Shown: positions 24,661 through 33,544 of the stretch, piece by piece
Layout: each line of letters opens with the position of its first letter
How positions within the stretch are numbered: the first letter of the stretch is position 1
Source: CAYJAD01 sp964368075
GTDB lineage: Bacteria; Desulfobacterota; Desulfovibrionia; Desulfovibrionales; Desulfovibrionaceae
NCBI GenBank assembly: GCA_964368075.1
Contig: CAYJAD010000010.1
Location: 3,327 to 67,326 of the forward strand
Length of the DNA: 64,000 bases
Direction of reading: 5' to 3'
Position numbers and translations under genes: made by a program
The notes under the pieces: model-generated
Databases searched by the model: none
What the model was told of the DNA's origin: nothing
Seen by the model: the letters and a program-made list of their open reading frames with translations, nothing else

Positions 24661-27600
24661 ATGAATAGACGTACCTTCTTGAAAATGTCTTGCTGTCTTG
24701 GGGCAGGTTTTGCCCTCACCGGACTAGGCGTAGACATTTTACAAGCTAAAGCCTTTGCTATGGATATGCAGCGTATGGACGCTGTTAAGTCCGCCAAGCA
24801 ATCCACTTCCATTTGCTGTTACTGTTCTGTTGGTTGCGGTCTCATCTGTAGCACCGACACCAAAAGCGGCAAAGTCATTAATATAGAAGGTGACCCAGAG
24901 CACCCCATTAACGAAGGCGCCTTGTGTTCAAAGGGTGCAGGTATCATTCAAACCACCGCCGTCAACGAGCATCGTTTGACCAAGGTGCAATACCGCGCGC
25001 CCGGCAGTGACAAATGGGTAGAAAAAGATTGGGATTTTGCCATTGATCGTATCGCTAAGCTTATTAAAGCAGAACGCGATAAGAGCTTTGAAATGAAAAA
25101 TGCCAAAGGACAAGTTGTGAATCGCTGTGAATCCATCTCGCTCATGGGCAGTTCCAACGTGTTAAGTGAAGAATGCTGGGCAACAGCGCAATTTGCGAGA
25201 GGCTTGGGGTTGACATATATCGACCACCAAGCGCGGGTCTGACACGGCCCCACTGTACCGGCTCTGGCAGAGTCGTTCGGACGCGGTTGCATGACTAATC
25301 ACTGGATTGATATTCAACACAGTGATGTAATATTAATTCAAGGCAGTAATGCTGCTGAAAACCACCCTATTTCTTTTAAATGGGTAATGAAAGCTAAAGC
25401 TCGTGGTGCCAAAGTTATTCACGTGGACCCACGCTTTACTCGTACCTCGGCTCAATCAGATATTTATGCTTGTTTGCGCCCAGGCACCGATGCCGCCTTC
25501 ATAGGTGGCAACATCAAATACATTCTCGACAATAAAAAATATTTTGCCGAGTATGTAACAGAATATACCAACGCTGCTTTCATCGTCGCTGAAGGCTTTG
25601 ATTTTAAAGATGGTTTATTTTCTGGTTATGATGCCAAAACACGTAAGTATGACAAATCCACTTGGGTTTTTGAAAAAGACTCTAAGGGCATGCCCAAGCG
25701 TGATATGACATTAAAAAATCCTCGCTGTGTGCTCAACTTGCTTAAAAAGCATTTTGACCGCTACGATGTGGACACCGTAAGCAATATTACCGGTACACCT
25801 AAAGAAGATTTGCTCAAAGTATACTCCACCGTTGCCTCCACGGGCGTAAAAGACCGTGCCGGTACCGTTATGTATGCTCTTGGTCAAACCCAAAGCACCA
25901 TTGGTGTGCAAAGAATTCGCGCCCTTGCTATCATGCAGTTGTTGCTTGGTAACATTGGTATCTGTGGTGGCGGCGTTAACGCCCTGCGCGGTGAACCCAA
26001 CGTACAAGGCTCCACCGACCACGCTATTCTTTACCACTATTTGCCAGGGTATTTGCCTGTGCCTCGCGCTGGCCGCACCACCCTTGATGCCTATGTAAAG
26101 GCCGCTACTCCCGTAACGCACGACCCCATGTCGGCCAACTGGTGGGGCAATACACCTAAATATGCTGTAAGCTTACTCAAAACATGGTTTGGCGATGCCG
26201 CCACCAAGGATAATGAGTTTGGCTATCAATGGCTACCCAAAGTAGATGACGGCGCTAACCGCGACGTCTTGCATATGATTGACGCCATGTACAATGGCAA
26301 CATCAAAGGGTACTACTGTATTGGTCAAAACCCTTGTGGTTCCTTGCCCAATGCCAATAAAGTACGCCAAGCTATGACCAAGCTCGACTGGATGGTACAC
26401 GTTAACATCTTTGATAACGAGTCCGCTTCCTTCTGGAAAGGCCCTGGTATGGATCCTAAAAACATCAAAACAGAGTGCTTCCTCTTGCCCGCTTCGGCAA
26501 ACACCGAAAAGCAAGGTAGCCAAGCCAACTCTGGCCGCTGGATGCAATGGCTCCACAAAGCCACCGATGCCCCCGGCGACTGTTTGACCACAGGCGCCAT
26601 TGCTTTGCGCGTCATGGATAAACTTAAAGAATTGTACAAAAAAGAAGGCGGTGCCTTCCCAGACCCCATCTTGAACCTTCGTTATGACTATGGCGATGGC
26701 AAAGGTGAGTTTGATATGGTAAAAGTGGCTCGTCGCATTAACGGTGAATTTGAAAAAGATACTACTGTTAATGGAAAAGCCTTCAAAAAAGGTCAACCTG
26801 TTCCCGGCTTTGGTCTTTTACAAGCCGATGGGAGCACTAGCGGCGGTAACTGGCTCTGTTCCGGTAGCTTTGCCGCTGACGGCACCAACCTTATGGATCG
26901 TCGCGGTAAAGAAGACCCCACTAAACTTGGTCTTTACCCCAATTGGTCTTATGCTTGGCCTGTAAACCGCCGCGTAGTGTACAACCGTGCCTCTGTGGAT
27001 AAAAACGGTAATCCCTTTAACCCTGCCCGTGCCCTGCTTGCATGGAAAGACGGTAAATGGGTGGGAGACGTGCCAGACGGTCCATGGCCACCCATGGGTG
27101 ATAAAGGCGGTAAATTGCCTTTCATTATGAAACCTGATGGCGTAGGTTCGCTCTTTGGCCCCGGCCTTGGCGACGGCCCCTTCCCCGAGCACTATGAGCC
27201 TCTGGAAAGCCCGCTGAGCAAAAACCTTATGTCTAAGCAATATAATAGCCCAATTATTACTATATTTAAGGGCCCCTTAGATAAGGTTGCCGCCGCTGAC
27301 CCAGCCTATCCTTTAGTTATGACCACCTACTCTTGTACCGAGCACTGGTGCTCTGGCGCGCTCACTCGCTGGCAAAGCTGGCTTGTGGAAAGCATGCCGC
27401 AAGCCTATGTGGAAATGAGCCATGAACTGGCCAAAGAAAGAGGCATTGCCAATGGTGATAAGGTTAAAGTATCTTCTTGCCGCGGCGAAGTAGATGCAGT
27501 GGCCATGGTAACCACACGCATGCAGCCCCTTAAAGTTGACGGTAAAATGACCCACCAAGTGGGCATGACCTTCAACTACGGTTGGCTCTTCCCCAAGGAC

Positions 27601-27699
27601 AACGGCGATACAGCCAACTTGCTCACTCCCTTTGTGGGCGATGGCAATGCTGGCACACCAGAATACAAGGCCTTCATGGTCAACATTAAAAAGGCATAG
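24661..27699 (+). CDS. fdhA: Formate dehydrogenase catalytic subunit, selenoprotein, Tat-exported
   Basis: Oxidises formate (or reduces CO2) in the periplasm using a Mo/W bis-MGD centre. 1012 residues read through an in-frame TGA (25240-25242) as selenocysteine 194; both ORF halves match one protein continuously around it (HQARV-U-HGPTVPALAESFGRG, the usual U-HGPTVA context). The N-terminus has a twin-arginine signal (MNRRTFLKMSCCLGAG) followed by a 4Fe-4S site CCYCSVGCGLIC...LCSKG. A hairpin with a short GGC loop follows the TGA by about 24 nt, as a bacterial SECIS. GGAGG lies before the ATG. fdhB follows after 10 bp. No cytochrome or membrane subunit is adjacent, as in soluble Desulfovibrio FdhAB. 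Confidence 0.96.
25240..25275 (+). promoter_or_regulatory. UGA-Sec codon and SECIS-like hairpin in fdhA
   Basis: TGA at 25240-25242 is followed by a stem CGGCTCT (25259-25265) / AGAGTCG (25269-25275) with one G-U pair and the 3-nt loop GGC, about 24 nt downstream. The position fits SelB-recognised hairpins such as that of E. coli fdhF. Confidence 0.8.
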
Positions 27700-27709
27700 G
27701 AGGTGACGC

Positions 27710-28357
27710 ATGTCTGAAGGTAAATCCATATTAGTCGATACGTCCCTCTGCACGGCTTGCCGTGGTTGTCAGGTGGCTTGCAAGCAGTGGAATAAGCTTC
27801 CTGCTGTTAAAACTGTACAAACAGGAACCTACCAAAACCCGCCGGATTTTTCGGCAGAAACCTATAAAGTAGTGCGTTTTTCTGAAGGAAAAGCTGAAGG
27901 AAAACCCTATTGGTACTTCTTCTCCGATATGTGCCGTCACTGTGTGGATGCTCCATGTCAAGCGGCAGCTTCGGGAGATGAAATTGTAGTTAACGAGGCC
28001 ACCGGTGCCGTTATTTACGATCCTGCAAGTTCTGAAAAGATGGATTTTGAAACGGCTAAGTCTGTGTGCCCTTACGATATTCCTCGTCAGGACCCCAAAA
28101 GCAAAAAAGTTACTAAATGTACCATGTGTCTTGATAGAGTTCAAGGTGGACGTCAGCCTGCTTGTGTTCTTTCTTGTCCTACGGGAAGTATGGTCTTTGG
28201 TGATAGAGCAGAAATTCTTGCCATGGCTGAAAAACGTGTGGCAGAGCTCAAAAAAATGCACCCCAAGGCTCAAGCTATTGATGCCGACAGTGTACGCGTT
28301 ATCTATATTGTTATAGATGATCCAGAAAAATACGCTGCAAATGCCGCAGCGCAATAG
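27710..28357 (+). CDS. fdhB: Formate dehydrogenase iron-sulfur subunit
   Basis: Electron-transfer subunit, 215 residues. Cysteine motifs for four 4Fe-4S clusters are spread through the protein: CTACRGCQVACKQW (about residues 17-30), CRHCVDAPC, VCPYDIP and CTMCLDRV...PACVLSCPTG. It has no own Tat signal or transmembrane anchor, so it is probably carried out with FdhA. The ribosome site GGAGG overlaps the fdhA stop. It passes electrons to a periplasmic acceptor, in relatives a c-type cytochrome not encoded here. Length and order match the two-subunit FdhAB of Desulfovibrio. Confidence 0.95.
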   Translation: MSEGKSILVDTSLCTACRGCQVACKQWNKLPAVKTVQTGTYQNPPDFSAETYKVVRFSEGKAEGKPYWYFFSDMCRHCVDAPCQAAASGDEIVVNEATGAVIYDPASSEKMDFETAKSVCPYDIPRQDPKSKKVTKCTMCLDRVQGGRQPACVLSCPTGSMVFGDRAEILAMAEKRVAELKKMHPKAQAIDADSVRVIYIVIDDPEKYAANAAAQ

Positions 28358-28373
28358 TAAAAACAAAACACCT

Positions 28374-28410
28374 TGTGAGGGAAAATTGTTGTAAAACGTT
28401 TTTCCTCACA
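28374..28410 (+). terminator. Hairpin after fdhB
   Basis: TGTGAGGGAAAA (28374-28385) pairs with TTTTCCTCACA ending at 28410, with one unpaired base. It is followed by TTCCTTTTT. Likely partial terminator between fdhAB and fdhE. Confidence 0.6.
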
Positions 28411-28469
28411 TTCCTTTTTAAAAAACGCCATAGGGACTATTCCTTAATAAGTGCGTTTTGTGAGGGGAT

Positions 28470-28524
28470 GTGGGGGAAAGGGTACTCTTTTTGACGTTAG
28501 CAAAAATATGCCCCTTCCCCCCAC
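28470..28524 (+). repeat. Dispersed hairpin repeat, copy 1
   Basis: GTGGGGGAAAGGG (28470-28482) pairs with 28512-28524 with one mismatch. Inside lies a second stem TTTTTG/CAAAAA with the loop ACGTTAG. A close relative is found at 59012-59047, with the same GGGGGAAA arms and the loop GCGTTAG. It is located in the 200-bp gap between fdhB and fdhE. Confidence 0.65.
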
Positions 28525-28557
28525 AAAAAATTTTAAGACATATTATCGAGGTACATC

Positions 28558-29424
28558 ATGACTGAGAACGTTCTTCGTTCATTGAAAGAACAATATCCCT
28601 ATGCCACACAATTTTTCGATACACTTCTCCCCCTAGAAGAACTTTGTCATGAACTTGCCAAAGAACTAGCACCGCCTATTTTACCCACCCCACTTGCGCA
28701 AGAAGAAAATATTTTAGGTAAAGCCCTCTACCCCACGGATAAGGAACACCTATCTCTCTATCTAGATGATGTCATAATAACTGTTGCTTCTAAAATTTGC
28801 ACCGTGGCTGCCAAAGTATTTTCCGGACACAGTGAAGAGTTAAAGAAACTTTCTGTTTTATTACAAAATGATAGTAAAGCTTGTAAACATTTGGCCTCCT
28901 TAGTTTTACAAGACAAACAACATCGCATAAGCGCTTGGGCCAAAAAATACGATGTGCAAAAAGACAGCGCCGCTCTTGTGGCCACCTATTTGGCACGAGC
29001 TGCTGCTGTACGTGTGGCTTTGCACAGTGGTCATATTCAAGCTCAAGAAAAATTTGAAAGTGGTGAAACTTCGGAACATTGGAGGGAAAATTTCTGCCCT
29101 GTCTGTGGGCACAGACCCAATGCAAGCTATCTCTGGCATAAAGAAGGCCATCGTTACTTACATTGCTCTTTGTGTCACAGTACTTGGCGTTTTTCTCGTA
29201 CTACTTGTCCTGCTTGCGGCGATGCTAAACCGGAAAACCGTATGGTCTTTAATTTAGAAGGCAGTGTGGTACAGAGAGCCGAGGGCTGTACCAGCTGTAA
29301 GCACTATGTGCTGGTGTCCGACATTCGTGAAATGGCCGATAAAATCCCCTTGTATGCCCTACTTTACTGTCTTTTACCCATGGACATTCTTATGCAAGAA
29401 GAAGGATTTACAGCACCAGAGTAA
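28558..29424 (+). CDS. fdhE: Formate dehydrogenase accessory protein FdhE
   Basis: 288-residue maturation factor needed for active formate dehydrogenase. Four CxxC pairs typical of FdhE are present in the second half: FCPVCGHRP, HCSLCHSTW, TCPACGD and GCTSCKHYVL; they bind metal, iron in the E. coli protein. The N-terminal half is helical. GAGGT lies before the ATG. It lies on the same strand as fdhAB after a 200-bp gap holding two hairpins, so it may be expressed at a lower level from the same or its own promoter. Confidence 0.93.
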   Translation: MTENVLRSLKEQYPYATQFFDTLLPLEELCHELAKELAPPILPTPLAQEENILGKALYPTDKEHLSLYLDDVIITVASKICTVAAKVFSGHSEELKKLSVLLQNDSKACKHLASLVLQDKQHRISAWAKKYDVQKDSAALVATYLARAAAVRVALHSGHIQAQEKFESGETSEHWRENFCPVCGHRPNASYLWHKEGHRYLHCSLCHSTWRFSRTTCPACGDAKPENRMVFNLEGSVVQRAEGCTSCKHYVLVSDIREMADKIPLYALLYCLLPMDILMQEEGFTAPE

Positions 29425-29451
29425 ATATAATTTTTACATACAAATTTTACA

Positions 29452-29486
29452 AAAACAGAAGCCCAGCAATGCGTTTCTGTTTTTTA
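29452..29486 (+). terminator. Terminator of fdhE
   Basis: AAAACAGAA (29452-29460) pairs with TTCTGTTTT (29475-29483), followed by more T residues. Confidence 0.8.
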
Positions 29487-29561
29487 TTTAAAACATAGAA
29501 GAATACTTGCAATTCTCCTTACAAAAGAATATTATTTGAAAAAATACAAGGAGTTTTGCCC

Positions 29562-30674
29562 ATGACAAAAAGATTTTTGTGCATTTTTCGCTTACTGTGT
29601 TTTTTGCTGATGGGGGTTTTTTTAACCATGGCTCTACCTCAGCATAAAGCCTTCGCTAAAGAAAAAGTATTACTTGATGCTGACATGGTAGATGCCTTTG
29701 ATGATGGTGTTGCTATGCTTATGTTAGCCAATTCTCCGTATATTGAATTAGTAGGTGTAACCACCGTTTCCGGCAATTCTTGGGCACAAGCCGGTACAGC
29801 ATATGCCTTACGCCAATTAGAAATATCAGGCAAAAAACACATACCTGTAGCCATGGGGGCGCAATACCCTTTACGTGCAGATCGCCATAGCAATATAGAA
29901 CTTGAAAGAAAACTTTTTGGTATTGGTAGAGATGTATGGACGGGATCTTTTGGTTTTACACGGCCCAATACATGGCAAGATTTTTTTAAGAAACACTATG
30001 CCATAAAGCCTGTTTCAGCACCTGTTGCACAGCATGCGGTAGACTTTATTATTGATACCGTTCGCAAGCATCCTCACGAACTTACCATCGCTGCCATTGG
30101 CCCTTGCACTAACTTAGCTATGGCCATAAGAAAAGATCCCAGTATAATACCTCTTATAAAAAGAGTTATCTATATGGGCGGAGCTTTTTTTCAAGAAGGC
30201 AATGTGACACCTGCAGCAGAATTTAACTGGTGGTTTGACCCCGAAGCTGCTCGCATAGCTTTGCGCGCACCTTTTAAAGAACAGATTATTGTGGGTCTTG
30301 ATGTAGCAGAAAAAATTGTTTTTGAAAGACAACATTATGACAGATTTTTAAAAACATTAAATGGCAATATATTAAGTGAATTATTACAGCGTTCTCATGT
30401 GGGCGTAAGCTTTCACAAAGACAAAAACTTCACGCATTATGTATGGGATGTTTTAGTTTCTGCCATACTTATTGATCCCACCATCGTTACCAAAGAAGTT
30501 ACCTTTTTTGTAGATATGAATGATCAATTTGGCCTGTCATATGGGCAATCTTTAGCTTATCCCATCCATGGGCCGCAAGGTAGCCAAAAAGCACGTATCA
30601 TTCTTGAAGTAGATAAAAATCTTTTTTGGGATATGCTAAACGAAGACCATTACTGGGAAAATATACGAAAATAA
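29562..30674 (+). CDS. Exported nucleoside hydrolase
   Basis: Inosine-uridine-preferring nucleoside hydrolase family: splits ribonucleosides into base and ribose. The start is the ATG at 29562 with AAGGAG 8 bp upstream, giving 370 residues. A signal peptide (LLCFLLMGVFLTMALPQHKAFA) places it in the periplasm, unlike most cytosolic members. The calcium-binding aspartate motif is LLDADMVDAFDDG near residue 40; GPCTNLAMAIRKDP, YMGGAFFQEGNVTP and AEFNWWFDPEAA follow. A late His is expected near the C-terminus (FTHYVWDVLVSAIL). It probably scavenges extracellular nucleosides, freeing base and ribose outside the cell. It is a single gene between two terminators. Confidence 0.88.
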   Translation: MTKRFLCIFRLLCFLLMGVFLTMALPQHKAFAKEKVLLDADMVDAFDDGVAMLMLANSPYIELVGVTTVSGNSWAQAGTAYALRQLEISGKKHIPVAMGAQYPLRADRHSNIELERKLFGIGRDVWTGSFGFTRPNTWQDFFKKHYAIKPVSAPVAQHAVDFIIDTVRKHPHELTIAAIGPCTNLAMAIRKDPSIIPLIKRVIYMGGAFFQEGNVTPAAEFNWWFDPEAARIALRAPFKEQIIVGLDVAEKIVFERQHYDRFLKTLNGNILSELLQRSHVGVSFHKDKNFTHYVWDVLVSAILIDPTIVTKEVTFFVDMNDQFGLSYGQSLAYPIHGPQGSQKARIILEVDKNLFWDMLNEDHYWENIRK

Positions 30675-30684
30675 TAAAAAGGTA

Positions 30685-30733
30685 TTGTTTACAGCTTGTG
30701 TCAAATAGAAAAAATGGCACAAGCTGTAAACAA
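30685..30733 (+). terminator. Long hairpin after the nucleoside hydrolase gene
   Basis: 19-bp stem (30685-30703 with 30715-30733, one G-U pair) and an 11-nt loop. The 3' side has no T-run, so it may be a bidirectional or rho-assisted terminator. Confidence 0.7.
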
Positions 30734-30920
30734 AGATATATTAACAAGATTTATCAATTTCTCAGTTATTTCCTTTTTCCTTCATGAAGTTCATCATGCC
30801 TTTTTATGAAACAAAATCAAAAATGAGACCTCATTTAAACTTTGACAACATGAGTTTGAGTGTTTAATCTAATTCTCAGCAAATAAAATAACTCACTTTT
30901 ACCTTATATTTAAAAATATT

Positions 30921-33404
30921 ATGAAAGAAAGCAATGAAGAAAACACAAATGGATTTGTTTCTCGTCTTGAATACGAAAAACTTTTAGCTGAATTGGAAGA
31001 TACACGTTGTAAGCTTTCTACTGCTGAAGTTAAACTTGCGAGTTTACAAAATTTTCCTCAAGAAAATACTCTTGTAAGTGGAAGTATTAAACTATTACTT
31101 GAAGTCATGCCTCACGCTGTTCAGGTTTGGTCCAAAGAAAATGTCTTGATTTATGCCAACAAAGCAGCGGCAAATCTTTTTGGTTTTAAGACAGGGCAAG
31201 ACTTTATAGATAACTTTTGGGTAACTATGCCCGAATTTCAACCTTGTGGGGGAAAATCTGCGAAAATTGGACTAAACTACATACATGAAGCCAAAAGTAG
31301 TGGATTTTTTAAAAAAAATTGGGTTTATAACGATGTACATGGCGATGATGTGCCAGTAGAGCTTATTCTCATTCCTAATGCTGTACATAGTGAAGAAGTT
31401 TTGTTTGTTTTTCTTACAGATTTGCGTGAAAAAAAAGAATTTATAAATAAACTACACGAAAGTGATGAATACAGTAAGGTTATGTTGGATGCAAGCCCTG
31501 TAGGAGCCATGATTTGGGATAGTAATTTACACCCTATTGATTGTAACACCTCCATGGCTGAAGCTTTTGGACTTAAAAAAGAGCGTCGTGCATTTATGGA
31601 AAATTTGCATAAGCTGTATCCTGAGTACCAACCGGATGGCATGACTTCTGTACAAAAAATTCAAGAGCATTTACTAGAAGCCTTGAAAGAGGGACGATCA
31701 GAAGGTCTATGGATGGGGCAAACCATTCATGGCGAGGAAGTTCCTACAAAGGCAACTGCCGTTCGTGCAAAGCATAATGGGCAGGATATGGTCGTTGTTT
31801 TTTATCAAGATTTACGTGAACTTGAAGAAAACATTAAAAAAGCGCAAAATGCAGAAAAGCGTTCTAAAGCTATCTTGAATGGTGTTCCGCTCGGCATCAA
31901 CATGCTTACCCCTGACTTACAAATTTTTGATTGTAACGAAGAAGCTATTCGTATTACTCGTTTTGCTTCTAGAGAAGAATTTCTTTCCAAAACAATGGTT
32001 TCTTTTCCTGAAGTACAACCAAATGGAATCCCAAGTCTTCTTTTTCTTCAAGAACATCTTGCTCAAACTACACAAAATGAAAAAAGCCGATTTGAACTTG
32101 TAGCTATTGACGCTAATGATGAGTTGTACACTCTTGATGTTACTCTTGTTCTAGCACATCTTGAAGGCGAAGAGATTTATATTGCCTACTGTTTTGACTT
32201 ACGTGAAACAAAACAAATGCTTAAAGATATAGAGTTAGCACGAGAAAATGCCGAAAAAAGTGCTCATGCCAAGAGTGAGTTTTTAGCAAATATGAGCCAT
32301 GAAATTCGCACTCCTATGAACGGAATTTTAGGTTTATTGCGTATTTTATCTGGCACTGACCTTGATTTAAAGCAAAAAGATTATATACAAAAAGCTCTTT
32401 TTTCCACCAATGAACTTTTGCGCATTATTAATGATATTCTTGATTTTTCAAAAATTGAAGCCGGCAAGCTTGAAATGGAGATTATCCCTTTTACTATCCA
32501 TGATATTTGCTCTGACATGGAAAATCTTTTTATGGAAACTATTAAAGGTAAAAAACTTCAATATTATATAAATGAAGGTGAGTTTCCTATGCAGCCCATT
32601 TTGGGCGATCCTTTACGGTTAAAACAAGTATTTTTTAATCTTATAAACAATGCCATTAAGTTTACAGAAAAAGGAAGTATTGATGTAGAGGTTTCTACTG
32701 TAAAGCAGGGGAATACCTTAGAGTGCCAATTTAAAGTTACAGATACCGGTATTGGCTTAAGTGCTGAACAAACAGAGCATCTTTTTACTGCTTTTACGCA
32801 AGCAGATACATCTGTTACTCGAAAATATGGCGGTACAGGACTTGGGCTTGCCATTTCTAAAAACATTGTAAAAATGATGCAGGGAAATATTTGGGTAGAA
32901 AGTACCCTTGGTAAAGGCTCAAGCTTTTTCTTTACTGCGTATTTTGAGTTGGCAGATACAAACAGCAAACAAGAATCTACTTTTGGCGAAAGCATTGAAG
33001 AGAAAAAAAATTGCACTGAACATATTTTATTAGTAGAAGATAATCAAATAAATCAAATCATTGCAGAGGAACTGTTGCAAAGTTTTGGCTATACTTTAGA
33101 TATTGCCAACCACGGACAAGAAGCTCTCGATATGCTAGAAAAAAAGCCTTATGATATTGTCCTTATGGATATTCAAATGCCAATCATGGATGGGCTTACC
33201 ACCACAAGAAATATTCGTAAAATGCCACAATTTTCCTCCTTACCCATAGTGGCCATGTCTGCCCATGCTATGACAGGAGATAAAGAAAAAAGTCTTAAAA
33301 GTGGTATGAATGATCATATTACCAAGCCAATCTCTCCAGAGATTTTATATAATACTTTGCGCTATTGGCTGGAAAAAAAAGAAGCAACTACCAGTAGTTT
33401 ATAA
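30921..33404 (+). CDS. Soluble hybrid histidine kinase with three PAS domains and a receiver
   Basis: 827 residues, no transmembrane helix, so a cytosolic sensor. A coiled N-terminus is followed by three PAS-like domains (about 55-170, 185-300, 313-428), each ending in an LRE motif and carrying the shared P-E-(F/Y/V)-Q-P-x-G signature. Then come the HisKA box FLANMSHEIRTPMNG (His460), an ATPase domain (N-box NLINNAIKF, G-boxes DTGIGLS and GGTGLGLAI) and a receiver with the acceptor D750 in VLMDIQMP. There is no Hpt domain, and the output protein is not adjacent. The ribosome site is weak. The three similar PAS domains probably arose by duplication. Signal unknown. Confidence 0.92.
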   Translation: MKESNEENTNGFVSRLEYEKLLAELEDTRCKLSTAEVKLASLQNFPQENTLVSGSIKLLLEVMPHAVQVWSKENVLIYANKAAANLFGFKTGQDFIDNFWVTMPEFQPCGGKSAKIGLNYIHEAKSSGFFKKNWVYNDVHGDDVPVELILIPNAVHSEEVLFVFLTDLREKKEFINKLHESDEYSKVMLDASPVGAMIWDSNLHPIDCNTSMAEAFGLKKERRAFMENLHKLYPEYQPDGMTSVQKIQEHLLEALKEGRSEGLWMGQTIHGEEVPTKATAVRAKHNGQDMVVVFYQDLRELEENIKKAQNAEKRSKAILNGVPLGINMLTPDLQIFDCNEEAIRITRFASREEFLSKTMVSFPEVQPNGIPSLLFLQEHLAQTTQNEKSRFELVAIDANDELYTLDVTLVLAHLEGEEIYIAYCFDLRETKQMLKDIELARENAEKSAHAKSEFLANMSHEIRTPMNGILGLLRILSGTDLDLKQKDYIQKALFSTNELLRIINDILDFSKIEAGKLEMEIIPFTIHDICSDMENLFMETIKGKKLQYYINEGEFPMQPILGDPLRLKQVFFNLINNAIKFTEKGSIDVEVSTVKQGNTLECQFKVTDTGIGLSAEQTEHLFTAFTQADTSVTRKYGGTGLGLAISKNIVKMMQGNIWVESTLGKGSSFFFTAYFELADTNSKQESTFGESIEEKKNCTEHILLVEDNQINQIIAEELLQSFGYTLDIANHGQEALDMLEKKPYDIVLMDIQMPIMDGLTTTRNIRKMPQFSSLPIVAMSAHAMTGDKEKSLKSGMNDHITKPISPEILYNTLRYWLEKKEATTSSL

Positions 33405-33412
33405 AATAAGCT

Positions 33413-33483
33413 GCTCAAAAGGTGCACTGTACTTCGTCAGATTCGTCTTTCAAGTACTGTACACCTTTTGAGCAAGCTAAGAA
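33413..33483. terminator. Convergent terminator between the kinase and RTX genes
   Basis: GCTCAAAAGGTG (33413-33424) and CACCTTTTGAGC (33472-33483) form the outer 12-bp stem. An inner stem TGTACTT/AAGTACT adds to it. It serves both converging genes. Confidence 0.8.
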
Positions 33484-33544
33484 AAAATTATGAAATAGGT
33501 ATATATTTTTTAAAAGCTATTTCATAACATTTTAATATATAGTG

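Noticed and set aside
25243..25290. Frameshift or truncation of fdhA
   Set aside because: The reading frame is unbroken apart from one TGA in the exact position and context of the FDH selenocysteine, and a SECIS-like hairpin follows.
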